In this document: one piece after another, positions 54,041-63,824 of the stretch
How the letters are laid out: each line of letters starts with the position of its first letter
How positions within the stretch are numbered: position 1 is the first letter of the stretch
Source of the DNA: an uncultured Methanomicrobiales archaeon
Lineage (GTDB): Archaea; Halobacteriota; Methanomicrobia; Methanomicrobiales; Methanospirillaceae
Direction: 5' to 3'
Length of the DNA: 64,000 nucleotides
NCBI GenBank assembly: GCA_903926075.1
Contig: CAIYHQ010000105.1
Span: 1-64,000 of the forward strand
Position numbers and translations under genes: made by a program
The notes under the pieces: generated by a model
Seen by the model: the letters and a program-made list of their open reading frames with translations, nothing else
Database searches by the model: none
What the model was told of the DNA's origin: nothing

Positions 54041-55779
54041 AATTTCTTACCTTTAATATTCGTTTCTGATTTCTCTCTTTCATTCCATTGTTTTATATAA
54101 TATCCTTGTTTGTAATATCTCAAAAGGAAATTGTGGATTTTCTCTGATTTTATCCATGTCCTCTTCATCTCATCTATGATATCACGAATAACCCTTATCT
54201 GAATCTGTATTTTTTCATTATTGGGTGGTTCGTGGAATTCACTAAGACTATCAATTCTTGATAGTGGTATGTTTGTCTCCTGAATAAGATTCTGAAATAT
54301 CTCCAGATTCTCTGAAAATTGAAAAAAACCTTCACTTTTTAATTTTTTCTGGGATTCAATAAATTCTGTAATATCACGGATAATAAGAACGGTCTTGTAA
54401 GCAGTTTCAGTTTCGTCAGCTAGAGGTATAATGGAAATTTCAAATACTGCTTTTTTACCTGAAATGCGGGTATTGATGATCTCTTTATAGATATTTTCAT
54501 AGACTGATCCAGATGACAGAATCTGATTGATTATATCAGGAAGTTTTAATAAACATCCTACTTTAAGGTCCTGGCAAAATATAACTTCATCGGGTTTTTC
54601 TTTGTAAAGATTAACCGCTTTATTAAAATAGGCAATCTTTTTTTCTGAATCAAGGATTATAACAGATGAGTCCATCTGCTCTGCGAGCTCAATGTACAGC
54701 CGCTTACTCATATTGATCTTATTTTCTTCTAAAAAAATTCGTTTTATTACGTCATTAAAAGACTCTGCAAGTTCAGAAATCTCTTTTTCGCCTTCAATTG
54801 AAATTGAAATTTTTAAACTCCCAGTGTCAGACATCTCTTTAATCCGGGCATCAAGGTTGCGAAGTGGATTAATTACCTTCTTTGTAAGGATAAAAAATAT
54901 CAAAAGAAAAGAGAATAAAATAACTAATAAAAGTGAGAAAATAAAAAAATAAATTGTATTTAATGATTCTTTTAATATTGGTCGTGATGAGGTAACCTTA
55001 AGGATATAAGAGATATTTCCGTTCAGGTCTTTTATGGGCAGAAACCCTATGATTTTATCTGAGTCCTCTTGATATATAAGGGTTTGTTCATCCTGACCTG
55101 AAAAGTTTAATACTCTGTCAGAAGGAAAAAGCGATGAAATTTCTTCATAGGTATATCCCTCTACTGTCAAATGAGTCCGGTTGGATAAATACTCGATAAA
55201 ATTATCATCAATATTCCGCAATAAAATAATAGTCCCGGAAGGTTGACCGTTTCCATCTGTAGGATAAATTTTATGGATCAGGGCGATACCATTATAGCTC
55301 GGAATAATGACAAAACCACTTATCATATCATTTAATGGGTCGGCATTGAGAATTGCTGCTTTTTTTTGTAGAAATCCACTTAACTCGTCATCGGTAATGT
55401 TAACTCTGGCAGCATGATTTACAACCCTTGAGTTGAAAATTAATTTTCCGCTATTGTTGAATAAAAAAAAACTATCAAATGTATTATATGAACTTTCATT
55501 TAAATTAGGTTGAAGTGAATCGAGTGAGAAATTCTGTGAATCACCTTTAACGTAATAATACAGGTCATCCCAATAAGACCAGTCAGAACCAGTCCTCTCG
55601 AGGGCGTCAATATCCTCATGGACACTTTCTGAGACCCTCAAAGTATTTAATTCCATATCTTTTGTTTCAAATCCATAATATCCATTTATGAAAAAAAAGA
55701 ATGAAAATAGGAGGATTGCGAAGAGAATGAGGAGAAAAAGAGAACCAATAATAATAAGGGTTTTATGTAATATTTTCAT
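54037..55779 (-). CDS. CHASE4-HAMP-PAS membrane sensor without kinase ATPase domain, copy 1
   Basis: The 580-residue paralog has the same order. An N-terminal helix (8-32) is followed by a CHASE4 domain (ERTGSDWSYWDDLYYYVKG near 62), a second helix (about 280-302) and HAMP (KVINPLRNLDARIKEM). A PAS domain (about 350-460, AEQMDSSVIILDSEKKIAYFNKA) comes next. The C-terminal helical segment (FQNLIQETNIPLSRI) has lost the H-box histidine and ends with TWIKSEKIHNFL near residue 541 and a basic tail. No ATP-binding domain is encoded. The two genes overlap by 4 bp and are probably translated together, perhaps forming a heterodimer. The signal and output are unknown. Confidence 0.85.
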   Translation of the reverse strand: MKILHKTLIIIGSLFLLILFAILLFSFFFFINGYYGFETKDMELNTLRVSESVHEDIDALERTGSDWSYWDDLYYYVKGDSQNFSLDSLQPNLNESSYNTFDSFFLFNNSGKLIFNSRVVNHAARVNITDDELSGFLQKKAAILNADPLNDMISGFVIIPSYNGIALIHKIYPTDGNGQPSGTIILLRNIDDNFIEYLSNRTHLTVEGYTYEEISSLFPSDRVLNFSGQDEQTLIYQEDSDKIIGFLPIKDLNGNISYILKVTSSRPILKESLNTIYFFIFSLLLVILFSFLLIFFILTKKVINPLRNLDARIKEMSDTGSLKISISIEGEKEISELAESFNDVIKRIFLEENKINMSKRLYIELAEQMDSSVIILDSEKKIAYFNKAVNLYKEKPDEVIFCQDLKVGCLLKLPDIINQILSSGSVYENIYKEIINTRISGKKAVFEISIIPLADETETAYKTVLIIRDITEFIESQKKLKSEGFFQFSENLEIFQNLIQETNIPLSRIDSLSEFHEPPNNEKIQIQIRVIRDIIDEMKRTWIKSEKIHNFLLRYYKQGYYIKQWNEREKSETNIKGKKL

Positions 55780-55903
55780 CTCGAAAGTTCCTCATATAAA
55801 CCTGCGGTTATTTTAAAATTTTAAACATTACATATTTTCTTATTAGTATAAAAGAGAAATTATTATAAAACTAAACCTTACTAGATAATACGACTGATAT
55901 TAC

Positions 55904-56389
55904 ATGAAACGAAATACTTTCTATCTCCTTCTGGGTGTGATAGTTATTATTGAGATCCTGGTCCTTGCCTGGTCTCTTGAAAACCATATTGGCCCGATTG
56001 TAGAAATCTCGGTTCTTATCGGAATAATCATTGCCTATGTAGCGAGAAGAAATGTAACTGATATTATTGATGATGAGAGGACGGCAAAGATAACAGAGAA
56101 GGCCGCACTTAAAACATTTCAGATCTTCTGGATAGTTTTCTTTATTTTTTCAACGGGAGCTCTCATGAACATTATAGGTCCACCCCAGGAACCCGCAATA
56201 AGTCACTATCCTCATCCACCACCACCACCAATGTTTCCGTTTCCTACTCCTATCTCAATTCCGCCCTGGCGGGTTTTTGGGTTTGTACAGTTATTGCTGC
56301 TTGCTATGCTGATATTTTTATACGTGGGTTTTCGGATCTATTATGCTCGCAAATTTGGGGAATGGGATACTGATGAAGAACAGGATTAA
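55904..56389 (+). CDS. DUF2178 membrane protein
   Basis: The 161-residue protein has four hydrophobic helices. The conserved DUF2178 segment RRNVTDIIDDERTAKITEKAALKTFQIFW lies near residues 48-77, between helices two and three. A proline-rich loop (YPHPPPPPMFPFPTP) precedes helix four. DUF2178 proteins are common in archaea and usually lie beside a small XRE regulator, as here. The 3' end overlaps the regulator gene by 17 bp, so they form one unit. Function unknown. Confidence 0.82.
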   Translation: MKRNTFYLLLGVIVIIEILVLAWSLENHIGPIVEISVLIGIIIAYVARRNVTDIIDDERTAKITEKAALKTFQIFWIVFFIFSTGALMNIIGPPQEPAISHYPHPPPPPMFPFPTPISIPPWRVFGFVQLLLLAMLIFLYVGFRIYYARKFGEWDTDEEQD

Positions 56390-56591
56390 AGTATTCCGTG
56401 CAATGTATGACCTCACACAGGAGAATCTTGCATCAAACCTGGGGGTTACAAGGCAAACCATCCTTGCAATCGAGAAAGGGAAATATGATCCATCACTTGA
56501 ACTCGCTTTCAGAATAGCCAGGTTTTTTAAAGTGAATGTAGAAGAGGTCTTTCTTTTTGATGAAACCGGGGACAATATGAAACTTCCATAA
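56373..56591 (+). CDS. XRE-family helix-turn-helix regulator
   Basis: The 72-residue protein (start at ATG 56373; a frame opening at 56343 adds ten unconserved residues) is a single HTH domain. Its sequence includes MKNRIKVFRAMYDLTQENLA and SNLGVTRQTILAIEKGKYDPSLELAFRIARFF. This is the group of short XRE regulators whose recognition helix contains TRQTILAIE. It ends with VNVEEVFLFDE. Coupled by a 17-bp overlap to the DUF2178 membrane protein gene, it probably responds to, or controls, that protein. Confidence 0.88.
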   Translation: MKNRIKVFRAMYDLTQENLASNLGVTRQTILAIEKGKYDPSLELAFRIARFFKVNVEEVFLFDETGDNMKLP

Positions 56592-56659
56592 TCTTAAAGC
56601 CTTATGACCTTACATTTAAATTGTATTATGATCTTTAATTCATGAAGGAGGAGAGAAAA

Positions 56660-57028
56660 ATGCTGGAAATATACAAATGTGGAAAATGCCAGAAAACAGT
56701 AATGATAGTAAGTGAAGGTGACGGGACTCTCGTCTGCTGCGGGCAGGAGATGGAAAAGCTCGTTGAAAAGAATAAAGAGCCAGGATTTGAAAAACATGCC
56801 CCGGTTGTTGAAGAAAAAGATGGCGGGATAATAGTAAAAATAGGTTCTATACCTCATCCAATGGAAGAGGCACATTATATAAAATGGATTGAAGTTATCA
56901 CTCCGAAAAACCTTAAAACTGAAGCTTTACTCCCTGGCGAAAAACCAGAAGCCTTCTTTAAGGGAAGCGATACGCACGTTAAAGTACGCGCGTATTGCAA
57001 TGTTCATGGACTTTGGACTACAAAATAA
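56660..57028 (+). CDS. dfx: desulfoferrodoxin (two-iron superoxide reductase), second copy
   Basis: The 122-residue protein has C7, C10 and the C26-C27 pair for center I. The center II ligands lie in KHAPVVE, HPMEEAHYIKW and CNVHGLW. It is clearly paralogous to the protein at 10859. The ATG at 56660 is chosen because AAGGAGGAG lies nine bases before it; the ATG at 56642 would place this site inside the gene. It removes superoxide in the cytosol. The STAS-fusion gene begins 23 bp after its stop and may be co-transcribed. Confidence 0.93.
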   Translation: MLEIYKCGKCQKTVMIVSEGDGTLVCCGQEMEKLVEKNKEPGFEKHAPVVEEKDGGIIVKIGSIPHPMEEAHYIKWIEVITPKNLKTEALLPGEKPEAFFKGSDTHVKVRAYCNVHGLWTTK

Positions 57029-57051
57029 ATTTATTATCTCTTTTTTTTACC

Positions 57052-58338
57052 ATGGAAATCTCTTTTCACAAAGATGATTACATACTCCTTGTCAGTCCAA
57101 CAGGTAGAATCGATGGTTATGGAGCCCAGGAACTAAGACGAGTTATTCTGGACGCGACGAATGATGCAATAAAAGTATTAATCCTAGATCTCTCTCTTGC
57201 TCCCTACATGAGTAGTGCAGGAATTCGAATCCTTCTTGAGTCAAAGAAATTTTTCGAAAAGCGCAAAGGCTTATTAATATTATCTGGTGTCGGCCCTTTT
57301 CCTGAAGAAGTTTTAAGAATGACCGGACTTTTTAAGGTTTTTATAATAACACCGACTCTGGATGAAGCTTATCTGAAGGCAAGGGAATATTCCACAACTT
57401 ATAATAATACCGAAAAGTCCGAAGATGGATTCTCTTTCACAATTCATGAAGGCACAAATGAACCTGCAGAACTCGCGGTAACTGGGAGTCTGGGAAATGT
57501 CCTGCATGCATCTATAAAAAAAGATGATGTGCATGCCGTCAGGTTCAGGGACTGCGACTACTCCCTGGGCCTTGGTGCGCTTGCAGAAAATAGTGAAAAT
57601 GCCCGCACAATCCTTGGCGAGATGATAACACTGCATGGTTCAATGGTGTACGTCCCAACTGACGGACATTTCATTCCCGACTTTTTTACTCCTCTCGATG
57701 ATACAGGATCTATAAAGATTTATACAGGGTTTAATATTGCACTCCAGGGATCATACCAAAAATATATCAGTTTTATCTCTGACAATGCAGAAGGCGTTTC
57801 ACTTTCGAGGATTTATGATACTATTTTCCATCAGGAATCCCTGAAGGAAAATTCGAAAGGGATAGCTGCACTTGCATTGATTGGAATAACAGCAGGGGTA
57901 AGGAGTTCAGGCATCATTCAGTCCCCGATACCTGAAAACAATTTACCTCCCGGTACAACTATTATGGACCCGGATAATTTCAGCACCTGGAATGCATTAA
58001 TAAATGATCCTCTCTTTTCTGGTAATACCCTTGTAAGTTTTGGAATTGGTATTGACCTGACACACGATCTCTCTTCATTTGATGAGTCATCCTTGTCTTC
58101 ACTTTATTATATTCATCCTGCGAATCGGGGGGTTCAGACAATGTATCTTCATAACCATGGGGTTATTTTCAGAGGAGTCCCCTATAATGAGCAGGACACG
58201 CTCAACAATAATATCAAAAGAGTTGTAAAAAAGGGCGAATTTGTTGATATGCGTCACCTGTTGGACGATACGCGTTTTATAAGGGGAATTTGCGGGATTG
58301 CCTATATATCAGGTATATCCAATTTAGCGGAACAATAA
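57052..58338 (+). CDS. STAS domain fused to a large domain of unknown function
   Basis: The protein (428 residues from the ATG at 57052; a frame opening at 56995 lies inside dfx) begins with a STAS domain. This covers residues about 1-105 (SPTGRIDGYGAQELRRVILD, VLILDLSLAPYMSSAGIRILLESKK), the fold of anti-sigma-factor antagonists, and keeps the conserved serine pair at the phosphorylation site. The remaining about 310 residues form a globular region (LGLGALAENSENARTILGEM, TAGVRSSGIIQSPIPE, YYIHPANRGVQTMYLHNHGVIFRG) that I do not recognise. It may be an enzyme or a regulatory partner domain. No kinase or phosphatase partner gene is adjacent. Confidence 0.8.
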   Translation: MEISFHKDDYILLVSPTGRIDGYGAQELRRVILDATNDAIKVLILDLSLAPYMSSAGIRILLESKKFFEKRKGLLILSGVGPFPEEVLRMTGLFKVFIITPTLDEAYLKAREYSTTYNNTEKSEDGFSFTIHEGTNEPAELAVTGSLGNVLHASIKKDDVHAVRFRDCDYSLGLGALAENSENARTILGEMITLHGSMVYVPTDGHFIPDFFTPLDDTGSIKIYTGFNIALQGSYQKYISFISDNAEGVSLSRIYDTIFHQESLKENSKGIAALALIGITAGVRSSGIIQSPIPENNLPPGTTIMDPDNFSTWNALINDPLFSGNTLVSFGIGIDLTHDLSSFDESSLSSLYYIHPANRGVQTMYLHNHGVIFRGVPYNEQDTLNNNIKRVVKKGEFVDMRHLLDDTRFIRGICGIAYISGISNLAEQ

Positions 58339-58815
58339 TAACCGGAGTGGATTCTTTGCTGCAATTTCCTGAGTTGAAAATCTTTCATCAAAGTATGTAA
58401 CCTCAAGCATATCCAATAAGTCCTTTGTTTTGGAAGGCAATGTGGATTTACTTACATCCAGAATGTCAGCAATATCCTCTTTTTTTATATGAGGGTTCTT
58501 TTTTTTATCAAATAGAAAATTCACTTTTGCTATAGCATTAATGATAACAGCAGCCCAGACTTTCGTCGTTCCATTCATTATTGGAGAAGTTTTTTTCCTT
58601 CCAAGCGTGGCAAGCATTGACAAACATAAGAGCCTTAACTCTTCATTTAATTTAAGTGAAGCAAAACGGTTTATTAGCATTGCTATCTCTGCATAACGCT
58701 CTCTGTGGGCTTTTGGAATCTTTAAATAGAATGGGTCAGGATATTCGTAAACTGGACATTCCAGGTCATTAATATCAGGAGATATATTCGTTTCTTTGGT
58801 TTTCTTTGCAGGCAT
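58324..58815 (-). CDS. DUF6398 domain protein
   Basis: The 163-residue protein matches the DUF6398 pattern: ELRLLCLSMLATLGRKKTSPI, WAAVIINAIAKVNFLFDKKKNPHIKKEDIADILDVSKSTLPSKTKDLLDML. It looks like a helical repeat followed by an HTH (cyclin/TFIIB-like). Its start is not preceded by a clear Shine-Dalgarno. The 3' end overlaps the convergent STAS-fusion gene by 15 bp. The family is widespread in bacteria and archaea, with no known function. Confidence 0.78.
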   Translation of the reverse strand: MPAKKTKETNISPDINDLECPVYEYPDPFYLKIPKAHRERYAEIAMLINRFASLKLNEELRLLCLSMLATLGRKKTSPIMNGTTKVWAAVIINAIAKVNFLFDKKKNPHIKKEDIADILDVSKSTLPSKTKDLLDMLEVTYFDERFSTQEIAAKNPLRLLLFR

Positions 58816-58855
58816 AATATATCTATTCCTTTTCTATAAGTGAGGTTATTAAAGG

Positions 58856-60628
58856 TCACATTATTGAATTTTCCGGTTTAGATTCCAGAACTAATCGATC
58901 TTGAGAAATATTAAAGACGCTGAATCCCTGATTACCAATGCAGTAGATAACATGGAGTGAAATATTTACTTCAGGATATTCTGTTTTCAACCCTTGAGCG
59001 TACCCTAATATCTGCTTTGTATCTTCACATTGAAGGGGAAAGGTATCGGGAGTGTACCCGGACTTTGCAAATTCTGTGTTTGAGTAATATTTGAATTCAA
59101 TAACCCACCGTCGCCCGGCAAATTTTTCATTAAATTTCCCTACGAACTCAAGATCACTCCGACCGGCAGGGTATGAACGTTCAATGTTAAATGTAATCCA
59201 CTTTGACAGAAACCTGCTGCAGAGTTCAAAAAAAGTTGTCCTGTAGAAATTTTCGTTAACTTTTGCAAAAACAGCTTCAGGTAGCTGGCTGACATACTCA
59301 CGCCAGTAACCGGCGAAAAGGTCTGCAATATCAGGTTTTACTGTGACAAATCTCTCCATGAATTCTGTATACCGGGTAGAGACATCAATATGGTAGAGAT
59401 CATTAAAGTATTCGATAAATATTTTCTTCATCGAGAGATTAGGAAGAGAGAGGTAAAAATCATCTTTTTTTGTCAGGAGACCCAGATAAAAGAAAGATAT
59501 TGGATAGAAATGAGGTTTGAAAAAGTCGGACATGTTAAACTGTGAAATCAGAGCGTCCTGATCATACAGGATTGTATTCTCCGATGCCAGTTGACTTACA
59601 ATCTTCTCAGTGCTATCCGGGTAAGCACCAGTGATACGTTGTACCCAGGACAAATCAGTCCGAAGGTTCAGATCAATGAGATTGTTTGGAATGGAATTGA
59701 ACCGGCAAAGTTCCCTGATAAAATACATAACCATGGTGGAGTTATAGAGTGCTGCTTCTTGGATTGTACTTACAAAATGATAACCATTATACTGACTTTT
59801 AATTACTTCATTTACTAACTCCCGTGTCTTACTCTCAAATCCATAATCATCGTACACTTGATCAAGTAGAAGGTTCAATTCAGTTTCGGTAAATCCAAGC
59901 ATTCTTTCGAGCTGTGGATGCAGAGTGATGAAATCAGCGATATTATAAGCTGAAGAAAGGTCATCAATTGTAATAGGGAGTATTCCTGTTATGAAAATAT
60001 TTGCAATAGCTCCCGTCTGCCTGCCTGCTTTCAATACCTTAAAGAAAGATTTTAGAAAGCTGTCATCTGCAGTAAGTTCCCGATATAGGTGATCCTGATG
60101 AGTGGTTATAAGATGATTTGCAAAGTTGTCATACTCATCTATGATTACGTAAACAAGTGGTGCTTTGTTTCCTACGAGAGTATCAAGAAAGATTTTTATT
60201 GAATTTGAAGCTGTATCAGTTACATTAACAGAGAAATCTGAGAGGTATTCCGGATACACCATCTGAAGTTGTTGCAGGCTACTAATACATTGCCGGTTGA
60301 AACTCTTTTCTATTCCACTAACCGTTTCATGAGACGGTATTGTAGAGAAGTCGAATTTTAGCACGATATAGGCATTCTGTTTACCTGTAGGGTGATTTCC
60401 AATCCATGTCTGTCCAAATAGTTCACCAAACCGGCAAGATTCTTTCAGGTCATAGTAATATTGGAGCATTGAGCAGAAGAGAGATTTTCCAAATCGTCGC
60501 GGTCGAAGGAAAACCGGATTTGAAATATCCTCCAATTTTGAGATATATTGGGTCTTATCAATGAAATATGTCTTTTTTTCAATAAGTTCGGCATAGTTCA
60601 TGATCCCGTATGGTACCAGCCGCTTCAT
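58856..60628 (-). CDS. AAA-ATPase-like protein with C-terminal PD-(D/E)XK nuclease-like domain
   Basis: The 590-residue protein has the AAA-ATPase_like opening MKRLVPYGIMNYAELIE and YFIDKTQYISKLE. FLRPRRFGKSLFCSML (about residues 39-54) is a degenerate P loop, and VYVIIDEYDNFANHLI near 165 resembles Walker B. The C-terminal PD-(D/E)XK segment is AGRSDLEFVGKF with VIEFKYYSN (near 505-530). Such proteins are very numerous in methanogens and some anaerobic bacteria, often as lineage-specific expansions. They are suspected to be mobile or defence-related, without proof. No neighbour forms a known defence pair. Confidence 0.85.
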   Translation of the reverse strand: MKRLVPYGIMNYAELIEKKTYFIDKTQYISKLEDISNPVFLRPRRFGKSLFCSMLQYYYDLKESCRFGELFGQTWIGNHPTGKQNAYIVLKFDFSTIPSHETVSGIEKSFNRQCISSLQQLQMVYPEYLSDFSVNVTDTASNSIKIFLDTLVGNKAPLVYVIIDEYDNFANHLITTHQDHLYRELTADDSFLKSFFKVLKAGRQTGAIANIFITGILPITIDDLSSAYNIADFITLHPQLERMLGFTETELNLLLDQVYDDYGFESKTRELVNEVIKSQYNGYHFVSTIQEAALYNSTMVMYFIRELCRFNSIPNNLIDLNLRTDLSWVQRITGAYPDSTEKIVSQLASENTILYDQDALISQFNMSDFFKPHFYPISFFYLGLLTKKDDFYLSLPNLSMKKIFIEYFNDLYHIDVSTRYTEFMERFVTVKPDIADLFAGYWREYVSQLPEAVFAKVNENFYRTTFFELCSRFLSKWITFNIERSYPAGRSDLEFVGKFNEKFAGRRWVIEFKYYSNTEFAKSGYTPDTFPLQCEDTKQILGYAQGLKTEYPEVNISLHVIYCIGNQGFSVFNISQDRLVLESKPENSIM

Positions 60629-60736
60629 TGTGTGTAATAGTATGGGTTGTGAATGTTTAATTATTAGGAATAGTTGTCATTCAGGAGACATAGAAAGAGA
60701 TTTACCTCTCCTGATGAGAAAATATTTCGACAGAAT

Positions 60737-62912
60737 ATGCCTATTAAAACAAAGAACTGCAAAATATTCATTCTTTCAATCATTTTAGTATATTTGTCCG
60801 TTTTCACAGTTACTTCAACAGATTTCCAACCAGTATTTCTCGTAAAAATTGCTCTTGCCCTTCCCAATCCATGCGAAATGGTAGCTGGTGACAGCAGGGT
60901 TGTAGAAGTGTTATGGTACAGCGGGCATGATAATCTTATCTTCGATAATTTTACCCTCGTTACCGAGAGAGGACTAATATGGAAAATAACACCTCCTGAC
61001 ATAGCAAAAATCGATAATTATGGAAGACTTGAAACAATACGACCTGGTATAATTAAGATTACTGCAACCTCAACTGCGGATTCTAATGTATCAGAGTCAC
61101 GACTCATTAATATTATCGCAAATTCGTCTCATTCTGATAATTACGTAAAAAGAGTTATAAATTATTCCTTGAGACCTTCAAATCCTGTTGAAAATTTTCA
61201 AAAAATGGTTGAAATGATATCAGGGGACGCGGTAAAAAAAGATAATGATATCCCTGATGAGCAATACAACAAAAAATATAATCTCCCGAATGGGACTCGC
61301 ATCAGGGGCAGCATGGAATGGATCGTCGTGGGTTCCATCAATTACAGATAACGATGGTCTTTGGACAAGTATGTATGGTGCCGGTGAGATGATGCGATAT
61401 GCAGTAGTAAAAGAAAAACGTTCAGGATATAGTCAGGAAGAGATTTTAACCGCAAGAGCCGATGCATTACGTCCATTAAAAGCAGTTCTTCTACTTGCGT
61501 ATATTTCAGGGAGAGAAGGGACGGTAGATGCAAGAATTCGCTACCTGAACAATACAAGAATTGGAAAAGGGAACCGGTTATCAGAAAAGTACCTTTTATT
61601 CAATAAGATCGAAGCAATTGAGAATTATCCTGGCAGCCCTTCAGACTATACTGGGTTTACCGGCGTAGACGCCGGGACAAACAAATCTGGTCAGTACATT
61701 GGTGGTAGTTTTAGATTCTCTCTTGGGCCTGTTTCACCGGACGATTGGGCAATAGATGGCCCCATGGCAACAACTCCAAGAACCCTGAAGGGATTTATTG
61801 CAAGGACTTTTTCCCTCCCGGCTATTGAGGAGACTCCCTATGATGACGGACTCTTTTTTGGCAGAAATCCCAATGGGACACAGAACGTCCTCTCACAGGC
61901 TGACCGTCTGTATGACTACAAACCTGGAGATCATCCAGTAATTAAAGTAGGAAATGCAGAAATTCCAACTATACTAAAGGATGTTCTAAAAGTAAACAAT
62001 AGGACGTATAATTTTACAAATGTTGTATATAAGGGGGACACAAGTACAGATGAGATAATTGGCCACCTTTTCCTTTATAAAATCGCATATGATACCCTTG
62101 ACGACAATAACCCTGAAGAAAAAGAGATCCGGTCTCTTATCCGGGAAACTGTCCGAAATCTGGCTACACATATGGTTGAAAACGGATACCAGCTTGTAGA
62201 TGCAACCGGCCAGGGAACGAAGTGGGGGAAGACTTCTAGAGATTATTTTACAAATGATTTTGCCATAGAAGATAATACACTAAACTCTCTTGTTCTTCTT
62301 GATATTTTCAAAATGGCATATTATATGACAGGAGAGAAGAGATGGCAGGGCGAGTACCTGTTCCTGGCAGATAGTCCTGGATACCGGTATGCAGACCTTG
62401 TAGGCAAATATTGGGAACACTGGAACTGGCTTGCTTCAAATGAAGATAGTGATCCTAAAATCGGAATTTATCGGCTAGATACGAATAAAAACCCTTCTAG
62501 TGAAGAATATTTAAGGCATATCCAGTATTCGCTAAATTATTCGGATGAGGAGATGGCTATTCGTCATCCACTTGACACGCGACGGACCCAGGCATATATT
62601 GCAGGTTCGCGACCGGATGTACTTGATGACTCCGGAATTTCAATCAATCCTCATGTTGTAATTGGAAACAGGACAAGTGAAAGTGATATAAAAAAGGCAG
62701 AAAATAAAATGAACTCAATTATATTTTCAAAGTATGACCCACAACAAATCTACCAGATAATTGCCCTTCCACAAGACGAACGGGCGATGCATAAATTTAA
62801 CGGTCCGACATTTACAGATATTGGAGAGTTTGACCACAATATCATGGAGCCCTCAACAACCTACACACTCCCATTCTGGTTTGGGAGATATCACCATATG
62901 TTGTCTGCGTAG
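60737..62912 (+). pseudogene. frameshifted secreted protein with bacterial Ig-like domain
   Basis: Two overlapping frames together look like one exported protein. The first (60737-61351) has a signal peptide and a BIG2-like domain (LETIRPGIIKITATSTADSN). The second (open to 62912) continues with SGAAWNGSSWVPSITDNDGLWTSMYGAGEMMRYAV and a long helical domain (NTRIGKGNRLSEKYLLFNKIEAIE, YYMTGEKRWQGEYLFLADSPG). The reading shifts by one base, most plausibly at a run of six A residues (61271-61276). After it the first frame soon stops, while the second stays protein-like for over 500 codons. It is either a pseudogene or a sequencing indel. No ribosome binding site is clear. Confidence 0.65.
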
Positions 62913-62931
62913 ATGAGGAGTAAACTTGGGT

Positions 62932-63582
62932 ATGTATCCTGATTTTTTCGGATACCAACGTAATTTACCATATGTTGTTGATCTACTCTGCCCGCAGTAA
63001 GTTTCGATTATTGAGAAAAACGAATATGGTAAAGCAACAATAAGTCGTTCTCTTGATATTCCAATTGTGAAGGAATTATATCTTGATGTAATTCCCCTCG
63101 GGGATCAGTGTTATAGCAATCACTTGGGTAGGATAGACCCGAATTTTCCTTGAAATATTCATTGATGGGGGATCAGATATCCCTGTGATATTCAAAAAAT
63201 TAATCTGCTTAATGTCCTCAATGAGCATAATTCACCTCCACATTGTGTTCTTTTTAGAATTGAAAGTATTCCCCCCGATGAAGTTAATGGAACATGGGAA
63301 ATGCTGGCTAAATCAATTGGTAAAAAAACAACCATTTGTTCAGGAGAAGATGATATCGAATGGGCACTAAATATCTCCCCTCATCTTGATTTCACTAATC
63401 CTTATTCACCAAGTTTAATAAATTTCATTGAAGGTATTGATAAAGTATTAACAAAGGATTGGGGAGCTAAAGTCAATGCATTAACAACTGAATCGGAGAA
63501 TAAATTACACCCTCCCGAAAATCTACAGCGAGACAGTTTATTGTATATCGAATTGAACGTGTATGATCTACAAAGTCATTGA
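62932..63582 (+). pseudogene. decayed gene with three in-frame stops
   Basis: From an ATG at 62932 (GAGGAG at 62915-62920) one frame reads as protein for about 216 codons, interrupted by TAA at 62998 and TGA at 63151 and 63163. It includes VSIIEKNEYGKATISRSLD, PLGDQCYSNHLGRIDPNFP and the uninterrupted last 139 codons (HCVLFRIESIPPDEVNGTWEM, LDFTNPYSPSLINFIEGIDK), ending at TGA 63580-63582. The same frame is kept throughout, so point mutations rather than indels broke it. I do not recognise the family. Confidence 0.6.
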
Positions 63583-63632
63583 TAGGAGGGCATACTTATT
63601 AAATCCAGAAGCACTTTTTTTAGTGTGTAAAT

Positions 63633-63824
63633 ATGGTAGTGGATTTGAGTCAGGTAATTGATATTGGGAATTATTTCAACAATTTCCATACAAATTCAGA
63701 GAAAAATATTAATGAAACGTTACTTCGAAAATATAAAGACGTAGTCAAACACTCACCAGAAGCAACTTCGGTTGAATTCCTTCAGTCTTCGAGAAATCAA
63801 AGATATGAACGCATTGTATATTGA
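63633..63824 (+). CDS. putative antitoxin of a PIN-domain toxin-antitoxin pair
   Basis: The 63-residue product has no recognised DNA-binding fold in its first half. Its second half (KHSPEATSVEFLQSSRNQRYERIVY) is charged and helical and could wrap a toxin. Its stop lies 20 bp inside the start of the PIN-domain gene, the arrangement usual for VapBC-type pairs. The assignment depends on that neighbour. It lies next to decayed genes, so it may itself be a remnant. Confidence 0.45.
   Translation: MVVDLSQVIDIGNYFNNFHTNSEKNINETLLRKYKDVVKHSPEATSVEFLQSSRNQRYERIVY

Noticed and set aside
58856-60628. AAA/PD-(D/E)XK protein as part of a new defence island
   Set aside because: The family is abundant and often stands alone; the neighbours (DUF6398, STAS fusion, decayed genes) form no recognised or repeated defence arrangement visible here.
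62932-63582. Selenocysteine recoding of the in-frame TGA codons
   Set aside because: A TAA stop also interrupts the same frame, two TGAs lie four codons apart in non-catalytic sequence, and no selenocysteine insertion element was noticed.
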